Below are positions 61,589 through 64,000 of a stretch of DNA of 64,000 nucleotides, piece after piece. The notes under the pieces are model-generated. The model had not been told where the DNA came from, did no database searches, and was given only the letters and a program-made list of their open reading frames with translations. Each line of letters opens with the position of its first letter. Position 1 is the stretch's first letter. The DNA is from Deltaproteobacteria bacterium (GTDB lineage Bacteria; Myxococcota_A; Polyangia; Polyangiales; Ga0077539). The stretch covers positions 1-64,000 of the forward strand of contig JADJAE010000165.1 in NCBI GenBank assembly GCA_016704445.1. Direction: 5' to 3'. The position numbers and the translations under genes were made by a program.

Positions 61589-64000
61589 CTACCCCGCGCG
61601 CGGGGCCGCGGGCGCCCGTAACAACGGCAGCCCGCGCTCGCCCCTGCGCACAGCCTCGATGCGCGCCCTCACCTCCGCCGCGTTGGGCGGATCGAGCGCC
61701 AGCGCCGACTCGTAGGCCGCGATCGCCGACTCGCGGTCGCCCGTCTCCTGCGCTGCCTGCCCCAGGGCCAGGTGCACCGAGAGGCGCTCCGGGTCGAGCG
61801 ACACCGCGTGCTCGGCCAGCGCCCTGATCTCCGCCCACGACCGTGACTCCAGCAGCGCGGCCAGGAGCTCCGAGAGCCCCTCCCGGTCGTGCTGGTCGAG
61901 TCGCACCACCACGCGCAGCGCCGCCACCCGCTCGGCCTCCCGGTGCGCCCTGCCGTGCAGCGCAGCGAGCGCCCTCCACGCGTCCACCTGCGTCGGGTCT
62001 CGGCGCGTGGCCTCGGTCAGCGCCGAGAGCGCCCTGCCGTCGTCCCTCGCCAGCCGGGCGGCCCTCGCCTCCAGCATCCTCACCGCGTAGCCGTCCCTGC
62101 CCCCCTCCCTGAGCGCGTCGAGCTCCGAGAGCGCCGCCCGCCCGTCGCGGGCCTCGATGGCCAGCGTCGCCCGCACCCACCGCGCCACGGGCTGCGCGCC
62201 CTCCAGCCGGATGGCCGCCTCCGCGCGCCTCGCCGCCCCAGGCCCGTCGCCTCCCAGCAGCAGCGCCATCGCCGCGTCGGCCTGGACGCCCGCGTCTCCG
62301 GTGCGCTCGTCCGCGGCGCGCACCATCGCCTCGCGGTCGCGGTAGCGGGCGCGGTCGACGACGTAGTCCCGGTCGTAGGGCGCGAGGCGCGCTCGGAGCA
62401 TGGCGCGGAAGGCCTCGTCGACCGCGTCGGCGGAGACCCCGAGGGCGCGGGCGATGACCTCCGGCGTGGCGATCCCCTCGCCCCAGAGCGGGAGCATCGA
62501 GGCGACGCGCTCGAAGCCGTAGCGCTCGATCATGAAGGCCACGAGCTGCGACGCGGCGTAGTAGGCCGTGAGCATGTCGTCGGCGTGGCGGGCGTGCGTG
62601 AAGGCGGTGTTGAAATCCGCCACGCGGGGGAGGCGCCCCCCGGCGAGCGCGCGGTGCAGCGAGGGGTCGTCCTCGCGGGCCCACTCGGGCCGGGCGTGGA
62701 AGGCCTCCCACTCGCTCAGCCCCTCGGTGAACCACCGCGGAACCCTGGAGCGCGAGCGCTGCACGGCGAAGACGTGGGCGAGCTCGTGCCAGACGATCTG
62801 CCCCCAGTTGAAGGGGCCTCCTCGGGGAGAGAGCGCCGTCACCACGCGGCCGAAGCACACGCCCTGGACGCCGATCTCGGGCACGCCCGCGGTGCGCACG
62901 GAGAAGTGCTCCGCGTCGGCGTAGAGCTCGATGGAGACAGGGCCCTCGGGGGTGTAGCCGTAGCGCCGCACCATGTCGTCCCAGGCCCGCCGCAGCAGCT
63001 GCGGCACGAACCTCCTCAGGATCGCCCTCTCCTCCCGGTGGTACCGGATGCGGAAGGGCCCGTCGGCCTCGACCACATAGGACTCCGGGATGGTGCGCTC
63101 GTAGAAGTTGAGCAGGTTGGCCACCCGCACGTTGAAGCGGCTCTGCTCGAAGGAGCGCCGCAGCTCGGCCACGGCCTCGTCCTCGCGGCCCATCCGAAGG
63201 AGGTTGATGCCCAGGAAGGCCCGCATCCTGGCCCCGGCGCGACGGTCGCCCGCGATGCCGGGCCGAGCCAGCCCCTCGCCCATCAGCGTCGCCGCCTCGG
63301 CGTAGCGGTGCTGCCAGTCGGCGAAGTCCGCGAGCACCTCGTACCCCTCGGTCCAGGCCGGGGCGACGGCGAAGAGGGCGTCGAAGGAGCGGCGCAGGCC
63401 CGGCAGATCGCCCGCGGAGAAGCGCGCGATGCCGCGCATGGTGAGCACGTCGAGGTCCCTCGGGTTGATCGCCGAGGCCTCGTCGAGCCGCCGACCGGCC
63501 CCGGCCACGTCGTCGTCCCTCAGCATCAGCGAGGCCTGCATCGCCATCGCGCCGGTGAGCCTCGGGTGGACCGCCAGCGCGGCCGCGAGGTCGTCCCGCG
63601 CGCGCGCCATGTCGAGGTCCGAGGAGAGCCGGGTGCGCGCCCGCAGCAGCAGCGCCCGGGGGTGCCTCGGGTTGGCCCGCAGCACCGCCGTGAGCGCCTC
63701 CCCGGCGGGGCCGTAGTCCTCCGTGGTGAGCATCAGCGCGGCCTGCTCGAGGTTGGTCTCCGCCCTCCCCGGCGCCACCCGCAGCGCGTCGTTGAAGGCC
63801 CCGTTGGCGTCGCGCACCGCCCCGAGCGCCCTCGCGGCCATACCCACGCAGGTAAGAAAGTCCGCGTCCCTCATCCGCGCCGCCGCCGCGCCCCGCGCCC
63901 CCTCGGCGCTGCCGTCGTTGAACGCATCGATGAGCCCGTTGGCCGCCTCGCGCGCCTCGTCGCGCCGCCCGAGCGTCGCCAGCCACGTCGCCGCCCTCGC
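61589..64000 (-). CDS. TPR protein with metallopeptidase (MA-type) domain, partial
   Basis: At least 803 residues; the 5' end is cut by the window edge, as the frame remains open to 64000 (ARAATWLATLGRRDEAREAA upstream of an internal Met). Residues of the visible part up to about 270 are TPR units. A peptidase domain follows: GQIVWHELAHVFAVQRSRSR carries HExxH and VPRWFTEGLSEWEAFHARPE the downstream Glu, as in gluzincins of the MA clan; FRIRYHREERAILRRFVPQL precedes it. TPR-like repeats resume to the end. The layout recalls BepA-type proteins and envelope TPR proteases, but the missing N-terminus prevents a localisation call. Confidence 0.75.
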   Translation of the reverse strand, partial: ARAATWLATLGRRDEAREAANGLIDAFNDGSAEGARGAAAARMRDADFLTCVGMAARALGAVRDANGAFNDALRVAPGRAETNLEQAALMLTTEDYGPAGEALTAVLRANPRHPRALLLRARTRLSSDLDMARARDDLAAALAVHPRLTGAMAMQASLMLRDDDVAGAGRRLDEASAINPRDLDVLTMRGIARFSAGDLPGLRRSFDALFAVAPAWTEGYEVLADFADWQHRYAEAATLMGEGLARPGIAGDRRAGARMRAFLGINLLRMGREDEAVAELRRSFEQSRFNVRVANLLNFYERTIPESYVVEADGPFRIRYHREERAILRRFVPQLLRRAWDDMVRRYGYTPEGPVSIELYADAEHFSVRTAGVPEIGVQGVCFGRVVTALSPRGGPFNWGQIVWHELAHVFAVQRSRSRVPRWFTEGLSEWEAFHARPEWAREDDPSLHRALAGGRLPRVADFNTAFTHARHADDMLTAYYAASQLVAFMIERYGFERVASMLPLWGEGIATPEVIARALGVSADAVDEAFRAMLRARLAPYDRDYVVDRARYRDREAMVRAADERTGDAGVQADAAMALLLGGDGPGAARRAEAAIRLEGAQPVARWVRATLAIEARDGRAALSELDALREGGRDGYAVRMLEARAARLARDDGRALSALTEATRRDPTQVDAWRALAALHGRAHREAERVAALRVVVRLDQHDREGLSELLAALLESRSWAEIRALAEHAVSLDPERLSVHLALGQAAQETGDRESAIAAYESALALDPPNAAEVRARIEAVRRGERGLPLLRAPAAPRAG

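Noticed and set aside
61302..63986. Open frame of 894 codons on the minus strand overlapping the TPR/metallopeptidase gene
   Set aside because: The other frame has HExxH and TPR units; this one is Gly/Arg/Ala-rich without motifs.

Overview
The window is GC-rich (roughly 70 percent by eye) with dense, often overlapping genes, frequent GTG and TTG starts and many small lipoproteins. A complete-looking mevalonate block, a full ISC iron-sulfur operon, TPR/HEAT proteins, a PilZ protein and a TSP3/OmpA outer-membrane protein together suggest a Gram-negative deltaproteobacterium-like organism, most likely Myxococcota. That placement is inference. No rRNA or tRNA gene was recognised.

Layout. 1-4200 is a graveyard of broken genes: an IS4-type transposase relic with several frameshifts, two unplaced protein relics, an imperfect direct repeat, and a rifampin ADP-ribosyltransferase (arr) copy with one frameshift. 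4220-8217 (minus) is a four-gene run: a degenerate P-loop-like protein, a formyltransferase, a lipoprotein and YbaK. 8284-12492 holds a Nudix-fold protein with a degraded catalytic box, a zinc-ribbon membrane protein, two lipoproteins and NagZ. 12504-16541 is a giant periplasmic TPR/HEAT protein. 16585-22937 carries a PLP enzyme and then prenyl diphosphate synthase, mevalonate kinase, diphosphomevalonate decarboxylase, phosphomevalonate kinase and class II HMG-CoA reductase, the last five joined by 4-base ATGA/GTGA overlaps. 22977-28539 has a small CxxCxxC protein, a polymerase-like membrane protein and two ABC-2 exporters in four coupled genes.

28623-34686 holds a peroxiredoxin, a GT2 glycosyltransferase, a LysR regulator, an aldehyde dehydrogenase, a BtuF-like binding protein and a lipoprotein with two DsbA-like domains. 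35017-41893 holds the OmpA/TSP3 protein with a strong terminator, then PilZ, a lipoprotein, a frameshifted membrane protein, a VWA protein, a WYL regulator and Lgt. comEC (42842-45012) runs into about 700 bases of C/G homopolymer at 42141-42841 that I read as an assembly artefact.

45157-50754 is the ISC operon (iscS-iscU-iscA-hscB-hscA-fdx). It is led not by the Rrf2-type regulator IscR but by a MerR-type protein with a cysteine-rich tail, preceded by a large inverted repeat. This is the best candidate in the window for an undescribed regulatory arrangement. 50771-64000 holds an ion transporter, a metallo-beta-lactamase-fold hydrolase, a small secreted protein, a dicarboxylate symporter, a TolC-type protein, a DEAD-box-type helicase with a DEGD motif, PPK2, a LamG lipoprotein and a TPR/metallopeptidase gene cut by the window edge.

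Caution on quality. At least five otherwise intact genes (4714, 18776, 37600, 45222, 48417) each need exactly one base added or removed, and the TPR/HEAT gene carries two compensating shifts. With the homopolymer block, this points to sequencing or assembly error rather than real gene loss for these genes. The multiply broken relics at 1-4200 look like true decay.
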